From Bacteroidales bacterium (GTDB lineage: Bacteria; Bacteroidota; Bacteroidia; Bacteroidales; Paludibacteraceae), in assembly GCA_012837935.1 (NCBI GenBank), contig DUQG01000003.1, positions 91,408 through 155,407 on the forward strand: a stretch of 64,000 nucleotides of DNA. Reading direction: 5' to 3'. A program made the translations under genes and the position numbers. This document shows, one piece after another, positions 23,949 through 33,075 of this stretch. A model generated the notes under the pieces. That model was not told where the DNA came from, did not search any database, and saw only the letters and a program-made list of their open reading frames with translations. The stretch's first letter is position 1; every line of letters begins with the position of its first letter.

Positions 23949-25211
23949 ATGGAATTAAAAAGAGTTGTGGTAACCGGTGTCGGTGCTATTACTCCATTAG
24001 GACTTACTGCCACGGAAACGTGGCAGAATGTTCTTAATGGTGTTAGTGGTGCTGCTCCTATTACCTATTTTGACGCATCAGCGTTCAAAACACAGTTTGC
24101 TTGTGAAGTAAAAGGTTTTGACCCATTACAATATTTTGACCGCAAGGAAGCTCGCAAGATGGACCTTTACACTCAGTATGCCCTTGCAGCAACCAAAGAA
24201 GCTCTTGAACACAGCGGTCTTGACCTTGAAACGGTCGATAAAGACGAAGTTGGAGTGGTGTTTTCTGCCGGAATTGGTGGGATTAACACATTCGAGCAAG
24301 AAGTGGGCTACTACTACACCCACATAGAGCAAGGTCCACGGTTCAATCCGTTTTTTATCCCAAAAATGATTTCGGATATCGCTGCCGGACGGATTTCTAT
24401 CCAGTACGGTTTTCGAGGTCCCAACTATTCCACAGCATCAGCCTGTGCATCATCCAACCACGGTATTATCCAAGCATTCAACCACATCAGACTGAGCGAA
24501 GCAAAAGTGATGGTAGCCGGAGGTTCCGAAGCAGCTATTACACCTGCAGGAATGGGCGGATTTAACTCAATGACAGCTATTTCTACCCGTAACGACGATC
24601 CTCAAGGTGCTTCACGCCCGTTCAGCAAAAGTCGTGACGGATTTGTGATGGGCGAAGGTGCCGGTGCTCTTATTCTTGAAGAGTACGAACACGCTGTAGC
24701 TCGTGGTGCAAACATCTTATGTGAAATTGTGGGTGCGGGAATGTCTGCCGACGCTTTCCACCTTACAGCTACTCATCCGGAAGGATTAGGTGCCGTATTG
24801 GTTATGCAACGTGCACTAAAAAGCGCCAACATGGACGCTTCTGAAGTGGATGTTGTAAGCGTTCACGGTACTTCTACACCCGTTGGTGACATTGGCGAAG
24901 TGAAAGCTATTCAGCAAGTATTTGGCGAACATGCCTATAAACTGAACATCACTGCTACAAAATCAATGACCGGACACCTTTTAGGTGCTGCCGGAGCAGT
25001 AGAAGGTATTGTTGGTATCTTTTCCATTTTGAATAATGTAGTGCCACCGACAATCAACTTCCACGAAGGAGATGAAGATCCGGAAATTGACTACAATTTG
25101 AATTTCACTTTCAACAAAGCTCAAGAACGCAAAGTAAATGTGGTGCTTTCCAATACCTTTGGTTTTGGTGGACACAATGCTTGTGTATTGTTCAAGAGAT
25201 TTGAAGCTTAA
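23949..25211 (+). CDS. fabF: 3-oxoacyl-ACP synthase II
   Basis: 420 aa ketoacyl-ACP synthase II, which elongates acyl-ACP with malonyl-ACP. The Cys-His-His triad is complete: Cys166 (STASACASSN), His306 (VSVHGTSTPVGD) and His343 (MTGHLLGAAGAV). A conserved C-terminal NTFGFGGHNACVLF is present. Standard length. It is co-transcribed with acpP upstream. Confidence 0.97.
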   Translation: MELKRVVVTGVGAITPLGLTATETWQNVLNGVSGAAPITYFDASAFKTQFACEVKGFDPLQYFDRKEARKMDLYTQYALAATKEALEHSGLDLETVDKDEVGVVFSAGIGGINTFEQEVGYYYTHIEQGPRFNPFFIPKMISDIAAGRISIQYGFRGPNYSTASACASSNHGIIQAFNHIRLSEAKVMVAGGSEAAITPAGMGGFNSMTAISTRNDDPQGASRPFSKSRDGFVMGEGAGALILEEYEHAVARGANILCEIVGAGMSADAFHLTATHPEGLGAVLVMQRALKSANMDASEVDVVSVHGTSTPVGDIGEVKAIQQVFGEHAYKLNITATKSMTGHLLGAAGAVEGIVGIFSILNNVVPPTINFHEGDEDPEIDYNLNFTFNKAQERKVNVVLSNTFGFGGHNACVLFKRFEA

Positions 25212-25293
25212 TCTTCTTTACGGTAATTTTTCCGAAAAGAGAAAAACAAGCTAACTCAAAGTCTTGGTTTTACAAGTCTTTTTGTCTAAAGAT

Positions 25294-26046
25294 ATGAAAT
25301 TTAATGCTATAAATAATATAAGGTTCTTGACGAAATATCGACAAGAACCTTATTTGTCTTTAAAAAAGATATTAGGTTTTACGCCAAGACGAATAGAACT
25401 TTATGAGATGGCATTACGTCACCGTTCTGCCACATCAAAAAATGACAAAGGGGAGGTTGAAAACAATGAACGACTTGAGTTTCTGGGAGACGCTGTCCTT
25501 ACGTCAATAGTCTCAGACGTACTTTATCATCGCTATAAAAACAAGACAGAAGGCTTTCTGACCAATGCACGTTCCAATATTGTTAAAAGAAACACCCTAA
25601 ACAAAATCAGCCAAGAAATAGGATTGGCTAATCTGGTAATTACTAATAAAAAAACTCAATTTAAAACCGACACAAATATCTACGGTAACACGTTGGAAGC
25701 TTTTGTGGGTGCGGTATATCTGGATGTAGGATATGAAAAATGTGCTCAATTCGTAAAAGAGAAACTGCTTGTTTCTCGTGAGCATATGATGAACATAGCT
25801 GAAGATAACAAAAACTTTAAATCCGAACTGTTAGAGTGGTGTCAACAAAAGCACTACAGCATGGATTTCAAATTGCTATCTGATGTGGTAGATAATAGAA
25901 ACAGGCACACATTTACATCAGAATTATTAATTAATGACCAAAGCGTGTGTAATGGCATAGGTACAACCAAACGTGCTTCCGAACAACAAGCCTGTAAAGA
26001 AGCGTTAAAAAAAATTAAGCAAGGCACTTTGCTTATCAATGAATAA
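25294..26046 (+). CDS. rnc: Ribonuclease III
   Basis: 250 aa from ATG 25294; a TTG 30 nt upstream is in frame but less likely. The endonuclease domain has the signature NNERLEFLGDAVL (about 59-71) and the second acidic cluster NTLEAFVGAVYLD (about 134-146). A C-terminal double-stranded-RNA-binding domain begins about 175, ending GIGTTKRASEQQACKEALKK. It processes rRNA precursors and structured mRNAs as a dimer. It sits in the conserved position after fabF. Codons 9-20 form a striking RNA hairpin (25318-25353) that could be its own substrate. Confidence 0.95.
   Translation: MKFNAINNIRFLTKYRQEPYLSLKKILGFTPRRIELYEMALRHRSATSKNDKGEVENNERLEFLGDAVLTSIVSDVLYHRYKNKTEGFLTNARSNIVKRNTLNKISQEIGLANLVITNKKTQFKTDTNIYGNTLEAFVGAVYLDVGYEKCAQFVKEKLLVSREHMMNIAEDNKNFKSELLEWCQQKHYSMDFKLLSDVVDNRNRHTFTSELLINDQSVCNGIGTTKRASEQQACKEALKKIKQGTLLINE
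25318..25353 (+). promoter_or_regulatory. 36-nt hairpin in the 5' coding region of rnc
   Basis: ATAAGGTTCTTG (25318-25329) pairs perfectly with CAAGAACCTTAT (25342-25353). Inside, after an A/A mismatch, CGA pairs with TCG around an AATA loop. This gives a near-continuous 16-layer helix starting 24 nt into the coding region of the double-strand-specific RNase. Confidence 0.7.
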
Positions 26047-26096
26047 AAATTTTCACTTATCTTGTAAAAATTATTTCTTCAAAAAAACACTTATTT

Positions 26097-27899
26097 ATGA
26101 AAGCAATCAAAACATTCAATAAACTCATTCAATTACAATCAGACAACTATGGCGACCGCGTAGCCATATACGATAGGAACAAACTCACTGATCCTTGGAA
26201 AAGTATTAGTTGGAAAATTTTTAACGACAAAGTAAACACAATAGCCAAAGCTTTGATTGAACTTGGGGTAAAAACGCAAGACAGAGTGGCTCAGTTTTCA
26301 CAAAACAAGTCGGAAAATTTAATTATCGACTTTGCCGGATACACTATTCGGGCGGTGGTAGTACCTATCTACCCTACTTCTACGCCGGAACAGGTAAAAT
26401 TTATCACAAGCGATGCCGGAACAGAGATTATTTTTGTGGGTAATCAAAAGCAATACGATATAGCTGTAGAGGTAATGAAGGAGTCGGAATGTTTAAAAAA
26501 AATCATTGTATTTGAAAATGACGTAAAACTCACCGACAAAGAACATTCGATGTACTTTGAGGAACTTATGAATTTGGGTATTACTTCAACCAAAGCAAGC
26601 GAACAAGAGCTGCGCAGAAGCGAAGCTAAAGAAGAAGACATGTCTTGCCTACTCTACACTTCCGGCACTACAGGCAACCCGAAAGGCGTGATTTTAACTC
26701 ACAGTATGCTCAATGAAGCTATGCGAATACATGACATCCGCCTTAAGGGAATAACCGAAGATGATGTTTCTCTGGCATTTTTGCCACTTACCCACGTGTT
26801 TGAAAGACTTTGGTGCTACTATATACTTTACAGAGGCACAACCATTTATATCAATCACAACCCTGCCGAAATACAAACTACCCTTAAAGATGTACGACCA
26901 TCCATGATGTGTGCAGTACCACGGTTTTGGGAAAAAGTATATATCGGCGTAAAAGAGGTACTAAATGACTATACTCCAATAAAACTGGGTATCGTTACTT
27001 GGGCAGTAGCTGTCGGGAAAAAATACAATGTGGACAGCCTGAGAATAGGGAAAAAGCCGGATTGGTCGTTACGAACAAGATACAAAATTGCCGACAAATT
27101 GGTTTATTCCAAGCTAAAACTTACATTGGGATTGGAAAATGCAAAGATACTTCCAGTTGCCGGAGCAAAACTTTCGGATAATATTACGCTTTTTTTCAGA
27201 AGTATAGGTGTGCCTATCGTTTATGGCTACGGACTTACAGAAACAAGCGCTACTGTTTCTTGCTTTAAAGATGAGTATGAAATAGGCACCGTTGGAACAA
27301 TCATGCCTGCAGTAGAAGCTAAAATAGGCGAAGGAAATGAAATTTTATTAAGAGGAAAAACCATTACCAAAGGCTACTACAACAATCCGGAAGCCAATGA
27401 AAAGGCATTTACCGAAGATGGATGGTTTAGAACCGGTGACGCCGGCGAAATTAGAAACAATAAAATTATTCTTACCGAGCGTTTGAAGGATTTATTCAAA
27501 ACTTCTAACGGTAAATATATTGCGCCGCAAGAGATAGAAACTCGACTGGGAACCGATAAATATATCGAGCAGGTGGCAGTTATAGGCGATGAACGAAATT
27601 TCGTTACAGCAATCATTGCACCATCCATCCCACAACTGGAAAAATATGCCAAAGAGCACAATATTTCTTATGCTGATATTGACGAACTACTGCGAAATGA
27701 GGACGTTTATAAGTTGATAGAGAGTCGCATTACAGAAAAGCAACAAGGCATGGCGCACTACGAATTGATTAAGAAATTCACGCTGATAAAAATTCCATTC
27801 ACTATTGAAACCGGAGAATTAACCAATACGCTAAAAATCCGTCGTTCGGTTATTACGAAGAAATATCAAAAAGAAATTGACGCCATGTACAACGTTTAA
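26097..27899 (+). CDS. AMP-binding long-chain acyl-CoA synthetase
   Basis: 600-aa adenylate-forming enzyme of the FadD15/long-chain fatty-acid-CoA ligase branch. P-loop LLYTSGTTGNPKGVILTH lies at about 186-203, the adenine-binding YGYGLTETSA at about 377, GWFRTGDAG with the ribose-binding Asp at about 442, and the hinge/catalytic-Lys region TERLKDLFKTSNGKYIAPQE at about 460-480. It activates fatty acids to acyl-CoA through acyl-AMP, probably at the inner membrane face. It follows rnc after 50 nt, with no terminator between, so it may be in the same transcript. Confidence 0.92.
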   Translation: MKAIKTFNKLIQLQSDNYGDRVAIYDRNKLTDPWKSISWKIFNDKVNTIAKALIELGVKTQDRVAQFSQNKSENLIIDFAGYTIRAVVVPIYPTSTPEQVKFITSDAGTEIIFVGNQKQYDIAVEVMKESECLKKIIVFENDVKLTDKEHSMYFEELMNLGITSTKASEQELRRSEAKEEDMSCLLYTSGTTGNPKGVILTHSMLNEAMRIHDIRLKGITEDDVSLAFLPLTHVFERLWCYYILYRGTTIYINHNPAEIQTTLKDVRPSMMCAVPRFWEKVYIGVKEVLNDYTPIKLGIVTWAVAVGKKYNVDSLRIGKKPDWSLRTRYKIADKLVYSKLKLTLGLENAKILPVAGAKLSDNITLFFRSIGVPIVYGYGLTETSATVSCFKDEYEIGTVGTIMPAVEAKIGEGNEILLRGKTITKGYYNNPEANEKAFTEDGWFRTGDAGEIRNNKIILTERLKDLFKTSNGKYIAPQEIETRLGTDKYIEQVAVIGDERNFVTAIIAPSIPQLEKYAKEHNISYADIDELLRNEDVYKLIESRITEKQQGMAHYELIKKFTLIKIPFTIETGELTNTLKIRRSVITKKYQKEIDAMYNV

Positions 27900-27930
27900 G
27901 TTGTTCGGATATTTATAGGTTTATAGGTTG

Positions 27931-27960
27931 TTCATTAGTTCATTAGTTCATTAGTTCATT
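27931..27960. repeat. Short 8-bp tandem repeat
   Basis: TTCATTAG repeated 3.75 times, in the AT-rich gap upstream of the fba promoter. It is low-complexity and could vary in copy number; no function is evident. Confidence 0.8.
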
Positions 27961-28010
27961 GTATAATTGGTTAAGCGTTTGCTTATTTGAGCTATTATTA
28001 TTCGAATATT

Positions 28011-28042
28011 TTTGCTAAACTGCGTAGAAAATTGTATTTTTG
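28011..28042 (+). promoter_or_regulatory. fba promoter
   Basis: TTTG at 28011-28014, 20 nt, then TATTTTTG at 28035-28042: a near-consensus Bacteroidetes promoter 47 nt before the fba start codon, fitting a strongly expressed glycolytic gene. Confidence 0.8.
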
Positions 28043-28088
28043 TAAAGAGAAAAAATAAAGTATTGTTCATTTTTTAAAACTAAATAAC

Positions 28089-29081
28089 ATGGTAAGTTAC
28101 AAAGAATTAGGTCTTGTTAACTCAAGAGAATTATTTAAGAAAGCGATGGAAGGCGGATATGCAATTCCTGCTTTTAACTTTAACAACATGGAGCAAATGC
28201 AAGCAATCGTTTCTGCTTGTGTTGCAACAAAATCACCTGTAATCCTTCAGGTTTCAAGCGGTGCTCGTAAATATGCTAACCAAACATTGCTTCGCTACAT
28301 GGCACAGGGTGCGGTTCAGTATGCTAAAGAACTTGGTTACGAAATTCCAATCGTACTTCACCTTGACCACGGTGACAGCTTTGAATTATGTAAAGACTGT
28401 ATCGAAAGCGGTTTCTCTTCCGTGATGATTGACGGTTCACACCTTCCTTACGAAGAAAACGTAGCTTTGACCAAAAAAGTAGTAGATTATGCACATCAGT
28501 TTGACGTAACTGTTGAAGGTGAATTAGGCGTATTAGCAGGTGTTGAAGACGAAGTTTCTGCTGAGCACCACACTTACACCGAGCCGGATGAAGTGGTTGA
28601 CTTCGTTACTCGCACCGGTGTTGACTCGCTCGCAATTTCTATCGGTACTTCTCACGGAGCATTTAAGTTTACTCCTGAACAATGTACTCGTGATGAAAAC
28701 GGAAAATTAGTTCCTCCACCACTTCGTTTCGATATTTTGAAAGAAATTGAAAAACGTATCCCTGGATTCCCAATTGTTCTTCACGGTTCTTCTTCTGTTC
28801 CACAAGAGTATGTTGAAATTATCAATAGCCACGGTGGTAAATTGAAAGATTCTATCGGTATTCCTGAAGAATGGTTACGTGAAGCTGCAAAATCGGCTGT
28901 TTGTAAAATCAACATCGACTCAGACGGTCGTTTGGCAATGACTGCTGCAGTACGTAAAGTATTTGTAGAAAATCCTGCTGAGTTTGACCCACGTAAATAC
29001 TTAGGTCCTGCTCGCGAAGAGTTGAAAAAACTTTATATGCACAAAACTGAACACGTACTAGGAAGTGCAGGAAAAGCTTAA
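28089..29081 (+). CDS. fba: Class II fructose-1,6-bisphosphate aldolase
   Basis: 330-aa zinc-dependent aldolase interconverting fructose-1,6-bisphosphate with DHAP and glyceraldehyde-3-phosphate. Visible: the zinc ligand region VLHLDHGDS (about 96-104), VEGELGVLAGVED (about 141-153), a second zinc-site His near SIGTSHGAFKF, and VLHGSSSVP with the third His. Codon use looks highly optimised relative to neighbours. It has its own promoter (28011-28042) and terminator (29102-29140). Confidence 0.96.
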   Translation: MVSYKELGLVNSRELFKKAMEGGYAIPAFNFNNMEQMQAIVSACVATKSPVILQVSSGARKYANQTLLRYMAQGAVQYAKELGYEIPIVLHLDHGDSFELCKDCIESGFSSVMIDGSHLPYEENVALTKKVVDYAHQFDVTVEGELGVLAGVEDEVSAEHHTYTEPDEVVDFVTRTGVDSLAISIGTSHGAFKFTPEQCTRDENGKLVPPPLRFDILKEIEKRIPGFPIVLHGSSSVPQEYVEIINSHGGKLKDSIGIPEEWLREAAKSAVCKINIDSDGRLAMTAAVRKVFVENPAEFDPRKYLGPAREELKKLYMHKTEHVLGSAGKA

Positions 29082-29101
29082 TTGAAATTTACTATACAAG
29101 A

Positions 29102-29140
29102 AAAGAGGATGGCTTGAAAAAGCACATCCTCTTTCTTTTT
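29102..29140 (+). terminator. fba terminator
   Basis: AAAGAGGATG pairs with CATCCTCTTT (29125-29134), with an inner GCTT/AAGC pair, followed by CTTTTT. It begins 20 nt after the fba stop. Confidence 0.9.
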
Positions 29141-29215
29141 GTGTTTTGCATATTACGGTTACATCCCGATAAATATCGTGGACGCATTGTACGTAATTAA
29201 ACAAGAACAATTTAC

Positions 29216-29244
29216 GGACAATGCCGATTGGAACGGCAATGTCC
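29216..29244. repeat. GGACAATGCCG hairpin repeat, copy 1
   Basis: GGACAATGCCG and CGGCAATGTCC pair with one mismatch around a 7-nt loop. The same 29-bp hairpin recurs at 39578-39606 and, inverted, at 41332-41360. Confidence 0.8.
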
Positions 29245-29257
29245 TTGAACCAACAAA

Positions 29258-29281
29258 AAAACGCCCGAATTCGGGCGTTTT
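29258..29281. terminator. Bidirectional terminator downstream of the secreted protein gene
   Basis: A perfect 24-bp palindrome (arms AAAACGCCCGAA). On the minus strand it is followed by further T, and it lies 21 nt after the minus-strand gene's stop codon. Confidence 0.9.
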
Positions 29282-29302
29282 CTATCTGAAATAAATTATC
29301 TA

Positions 29303-30883
29303 TTAAAGAATAAGTTTTCCTATGCGGTTACCTACTTTTACAATTACAATTCCTCTCTGATTTAGAGAAATTTCATTCTGTCCATCAGTAGCCAATGCGC
29401 TGTACATTCTTTGTCCTACGGTGTTATAAATCTCTACAGACTCACCGGCAGTTGCAGTAAACATTACTTTACCAGTTGCTGACCAAAGTTTAAGTGCTTC
29501 GTATTTTGTGCTTACGATTCCTGTTCCTTCATCTTCCTTAACTACCACATTATCCACCTGATAAGTTGTAGTTTTTACATTTTTCCCTTCTCCATTATAT
29601 TCAAAAACTAAGAATTTTATACCTGAGAACGCAGACAAATCTAAAGTTTCAGTCGTATAATCAGCAGGCCATCCATCTGCATGATTGTCATTAATTACTT
29701 TCACTTCATCTTTCTTACCGTCTTTGCTCATTACATATACGTTTAATGTAGCACCATTGGTGTAGTTCGATTTCCAATCAAACTTAACAGCTTTCTTGTC
29801 AATTGCATCAAAATCAATAGCAGGAGTAATTAAAAGTACCTGATGAACACCGTCCGCATTATAAGCACTCATTTCCATATAAGAATTTCCACCATAAGTT
29901 TTTGCTGCCCAAACTTTAGTGCCTTGTGCCGCAATGTTTTTCCAACCTTCAGGAAGTGCAGCTGTAGTTCCATCACCAAATGTTTCGTTTAGTGATTTTA
30001 GTGGACTACTATCATCTAGACCATAAGGATTTGATGAATCAGCGGCTGTTCCTGTAAGTGTAACAGTTTTTGTAATTCCATCACCGGTAATAGTCAACAC
30101 ACCTGATTTTGAACCAGTTGTTGTTGGGTTAAACACTACTTCCAATGTTCCACCATCAACTGTAAGTGTTCCCGTTACGGTAAACTCATTGTTGTCAACT
30201 GAATAAGTTGGAACTTCTGTTAAGTTTACACCAGAAACTTGTATAGTTTGAGCTGCAGTAGGAGTTCCCACTGTAGTAGAAAACGATAATGCAGTTTGAT
30301 CTACATTCAAAATTTTTTCGGTAGTTGCTTTCTCTACCAAGCTCATTTCATCGTAATAAACTACAGAACCTTTATAAGCTCTCACTTCAAAATTAAATTC
30401 TTCTGCACCTCCCGGAGTAGTAAAAGTAGTTGTGTAAGATTTCCACGCACCTTTTTCATCCGGAAAATACTTATTGTCTGGTCCTTGAAGAGCATCTTTA
30501 TATCCGGTAGCTAACAATTCATCAGATGTAAAAAACTTGCCACCTTTTTTGAAGTTACACCATATACGAGCATCTGTTCCATCGCCACTTTCAATGTAGT
30601 AGTTAATAGTCACCTCATAAGTTTTTCCCTGTTCGATAGCTATAGCTTGATAAAGTCCCGGGTTGCTTTTGGCGTCAGCAGCAACAGTAAATTTAAATGC
30701 TTTTTCGCCACCTTTTACAGGCGAGGTTACTTCTGATACTGTAACACCGGTCGCATTATTAAATGACCAATCAACAGGTTTGCCGTCTGCCCAAGTTTCA
30801 AAGCTTGGATTTTTAAGTAAATTTGTTTGAGCACTTAAGCCCCAAACCATCATAAACGATAATAAAAAGGTAATTTTTCTCAT
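29303..30883 (-). CDS. Secreted multidomain protein with C-terminal sorting-like domain
   Basis: 526 aa. Signal peptide (KITFLLSFMMVWGLSAQ, cleavage about 19). An N-terminal carbohydrate-binding-like beta domain begins NLLKNPSFETWADG. A central immunoglobulin-like/choice-of-anchor repeat follows (DQTALSFSTTVGTPTAAQTI...TGTAAD, about 190-275). A choice-of-anchor-J-like domain comes next (FGDGTTAALPEGWKNIAAQG...). The final ~80 residues (LWSATGKVMFTATAGESVEI...GQNEISLNQRG) resemble a T9SS type A sorting domain. It is probably exported through the type IX system and attached to or released from the cell surface. No catalytic domain is recognised. Confidence 0.82.
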   Translation of the reverse strand: MRKITFLLSFMMVWGLSAQTNLLKNPSFETWADGKPVDWSFNNATGVTVSEVTSPVKGGEKAFKFTVAADAKSNPGLYQAIAIEQGKTYEVTINYYIESGDGTDARIWCNFKKGGKFFTSDELLATGYKDALQGPDNKYFPDEKGAWKSYTTTFTTPGGAEEFNFEVRAYKGSVVYYDEMSLVEKATTEKILNVDQTALSFSTTVGTPTAAQTIQVSGVNLTEVPTYSVDNNEFTVTGTLTVDGGTLEVVFNPTTTGSKSGVLTITGDGITKTVTLTGTAADSSNPYGLDDSSPLKSLNETFGDGTTAALPEGWKNIAAQGTKVWAAKTYGGNSYMEMSAYNADGVHQVLLITPAIDFDAIDKKAVKFDWKSNYTNGATLNVYVMSKDGKKDEVKVINDNHADGWPADYTTETLDLSAFSGIKFLVFEYNGEGKNVKTTTYQVDNVVVKEDEGTGIVSTKYEALKLWSATGKVMFTATAGESVEIYNTVGQRMYSALATDGQNEISLNQRGIVIVKVGNRIGKLIL

Positions 30884-31219
30884 AAAATATAATTTTTTAA
30901 TTAATAATATTGTTTTTCACAAAAACAGGATAAAGATAGTAAATGTTTAGCGAATAGTAAGAATTTATATCTAAAAAATAATATTTTTTACAGTTTTTTA
31001 ATAATCACAAAAACTAAGCCACACCTAAATTAAAAAAAGATTATTTTTCACTATAACTTTTTTATTATACAACAGCCTTCTTGTACTAGGCTAACTGCCA
31101 AAACCTAATTTCTCTTTCTGCATTAGCATCCTTTTTGCAGAACTAAATTGTACTCATATTTCGCTTCGCTGAATATGACAAACACAAACAACTTTTACAA
31201 TTATTTCCAACAAAAGAGC

Positions 31220-31227
31220 TATCTTTG
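31220..31227 (+). promoter_or_regulatory. -7 box upstream of radA
   Basis: TATCTTTG, 20 nt before the preferred start codon at 31248. The leader would be very short. The -33 element is weak. Confidence 0.6.
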
Positions 31228-31247
31228 TATGAAATTAATGGATGTTT

Positions 31248-32627
31248 ATGGCTAAAAATAAGACAGTATTTGTTTGTCAGAATTGTGGTTTTGACACACC
31301 GAAATGGACGGGGAAATGTCCATCTTGTGGCGAGTGGAACTCTTTTGTGGAGGAGATTATTTACAAAGAAAAAAGCGGTAGTAAGGTAGTTATCAGTGGA
31401 CTGGAACGCACGCAACAAAAACCAATGCTAATTTCGGAAGTAGTAACCACGATTGAAGAGCGGATTAACACAAGTAGCAACGAGCTTAATCGGGTGCTGG
31501 GTGGTGGTTTGGTTAAAGGTTCACTGGTGTTGATTGGTGGAGAACCGGGAATCGGGAAATCCACCTTAGTGCTACAGGTTGTTTTGGGAATGAAAAACAA
31601 ACGAACACTTTATGTTTCCGGTGAAGAGAGCGTAAATCAGCTAAAACTGCGTGCCGAACGGCTTTCCTATGACCAACCGGAATGCTATATTGTAAGCGAA
31701 ACCTCACTGGAGCAAGCCTTTGTTCATGTGCAAAATGTGAAGCCTGATTTGCTTATCATAGATTCTATCCAAACAATTACCACCGAAGCCATAGATTCAT
31801 CGGCAGGCAGTATATCGCAGGTACGTGAATGTGCTGCTGCATTGCTAAAGTTTTGTAAAACTACCAATATTCCAACTCTGCTTATAGGTCATATCAACAA
31901 AGAAGGTAGCATTGCGGGACCTAAAGTGCTGGAACATATCGTAGATACAGTATTGCAGTTTGAAGGTGACCAGCATTATATGTACCGCATACTTCGCCCG
32001 ATAAAAAACCGCTTTGGAAGCACTTCGGAACTCGGAATTTTCGAGATGCAACAAACAGGACTTCGCGAAGTAAGCAATCCTTCGGAACTACTACTTTCTC
32101 AAAACCACGAAGGTCTAAGTGGCGTTGCTATCGCATCTACCATTGAAGGTGCACGTCCCTTCCTTATTGAAGCACAAGCCTTAGTCAGTTCGGCAGCTTA
32201 TGGCAATCCTCAGCGTTCCAGCACAGGCTTTGACCAACGTCGATTAAATATGCTTTTGGCTGTTTTGGAAAAACGTGCCGGATTTAAGCTTACTCAAAAG
32301 GATGTTTTCTTGAATATCGCGGGTGGAATAAAGGTAAACGATCCTGCTATCGACTTGGCTATTATATCTGCTATCTTGTCATCCAATATTGACATTGCCA
32401 TCGAAAAGCAGATTTGTATGGCGGGTGAGGTTGGACTTTCCGGCGAGATTCGTCCGGTAAATCGATTGGAACAACGTATTCACGAAGCTGAAAAACTGGG
32501 TTTTAAGAAAATGCTAATTCCACATGTGAACCTTAAAAGTCTCGATTTGAAAAAGATTACGATTGAACTTATCCAAGTTAGGAAAGTTGAAGAGGCTTTT
32601 CGTGAACTTTTCGGTAATGGAAAATAA
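31248..32627 (+). CDS. radA: DNA repair protein RadA
   Basis: 459 aa from the ATG at 31248 (MAKNKTVFVC, the usual RadA start; another ATG lies 6 nt upstream). N-terminal zinc finger CQNCGFDTPKWTGKCPSC; RecA-like ATPase with Walker A GGEPGIGKST (about 93-102) and DLLIIDSIQT as Walker B; the RadA-specific KNRFG motif (about 247); C-terminal Lon-like domain. It processes branched recombination intermediates. Monocistronic, followed by the tRNA gene. Confidence 0.95.
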   Translation: MAKNKTVFVCQNCGFDTPKWTGKCPSCGEWNSFVEEIIYKEKSGSKVVISGLERTQQKPMLISEVVTTIEERINTSSNELNRVLGGGLVKGSLVLIGGEPGIGKSTLVLQVVLGMKNKRTLYVSGEESVNQLKLRAERLSYDQPECYIVSETSLEQAFVHVQNVKPDLLIIDSIQTITTEAIDSSAGSISQVRECAAALLKFCKTTNIPTLLIGHINKEGSIAGPKVLEHIVDTVLQFEGDQHYMYRILRPIKNRFGSTSELGIFEMQQTGLREVSNPSELLLSQNHEGLSGVAIASTIEGARPFLIEAQALVSSAAYGNPQRSSTGFDQRRLNMLLAVLEKRAGFKLTQKDVFLNIAGGIKVNDPAIDLAIISAILSSNIDIAIEKQICMAGEVGLSGEIRPVNRLEQRIHEAEKLGFKKMLIPHVNLKSLDLKKITIELIQVRKVEEAFRELFGNGK

Positions 32628-32653
32628 TATTTCCCAAAATATTTTTACATTTA

Positions 32654-32685
32654 TTTTGGTAGTTTCAAAATTTGCAGTATCTTTG
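32654..32685 (+). promoter_or_regulatory. Promoter of the tRNA-Val gene
   Basis: TTTTG at 32654-32658, 19 nt, then TATCTTTG at 32678-32685: a near-perfect -33/-7 pair, 20 nt before the mature tRNA 5' end. Confidence 0.8.
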
Positions 32686-32705
32686 CAACGCTTTTGAAAA
32701 ATAAA

Positions 32706-32780
32706 GGGCGTTTAGCTCAGCTGGTTCAGAGCACCTGCCTTACAAGCAGGGGGTCGCTGGTTCGAATCCGGCAACGCCCA
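32706..32780 (+). tRNA. tRNA-Val (anticodon TAC)
   Basis: Cloverleaf read by eye: acceptor GGGCGTT/AACGCCC with discriminator A, D arm GCTC...GAGC, anticodon arm CCTGC-CTTACAA-GCAGG with anticodon TAC (valine), and T arm GCTGG-TTCGAAT-CCGGC. The 3' CCA is not encoded. It is flanked by its own promoter and terminator. Confidence 0.97.
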
Positions 32781-32810
32781 CAGAGTTAAAAGATTGATTA
32801 TAAACAAATA

Positions 32811-32845
32811 AGCGAGTTGGTACAATTTTGTACTCTCGCTTTTTG
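32811..32845 (+). terminator. tRNA-Val terminator
   Basis: AGCGAG and CTCGCT enclose GTACAA/TTGTAC, followed by TTTTTG: a two-part stem 30 nt after the tRNA. Confidence 0.88.
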
Positions 32846-33039
32846 TGTTTTTAAACACCCTTATTTTACGCTATTAAAAGCAAATAGTGAAAAAAATCTT
32901 TTGAAATATCTTTGCACATTTTTAGAAGAGAATACAAAATTGGTTTTGTTGAACTATAAAACAAAATCAAATTTATTTGGTTATGTAAACCAGTTTTTAC
33001 TTTATGATATTCAAATGGCAAATAATTTACTTTTTTAGA

Positions 33040-33069
33040 TTGTAATTAAGAAAATAAAACATATATTTG
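33040..33069 (+). promoter_or_regulatory. Promoter of structured RNA copy A
   Basis: TTG at 33040-33042, 19 nt, then TATATTTG at 33062-33069. Same geometry as the promoter of copy B. Confidence 0.8.
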
Positions 33070-33075
33070 CATAGT

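Noticed and set aside
27931..27960. CRISPR-like array
   Set aside because: It is a plain 8-bp tandem repeat with no spacers and no cas genes.
32817..33038. 73-codon open frame after tRNA-Val
   Set aside because: It begins with TTG inside the tRNA terminator hairpin, has no family resemblance, and runs up to the promoter of the structured RNA; most likely chance in AT-rich DNA.
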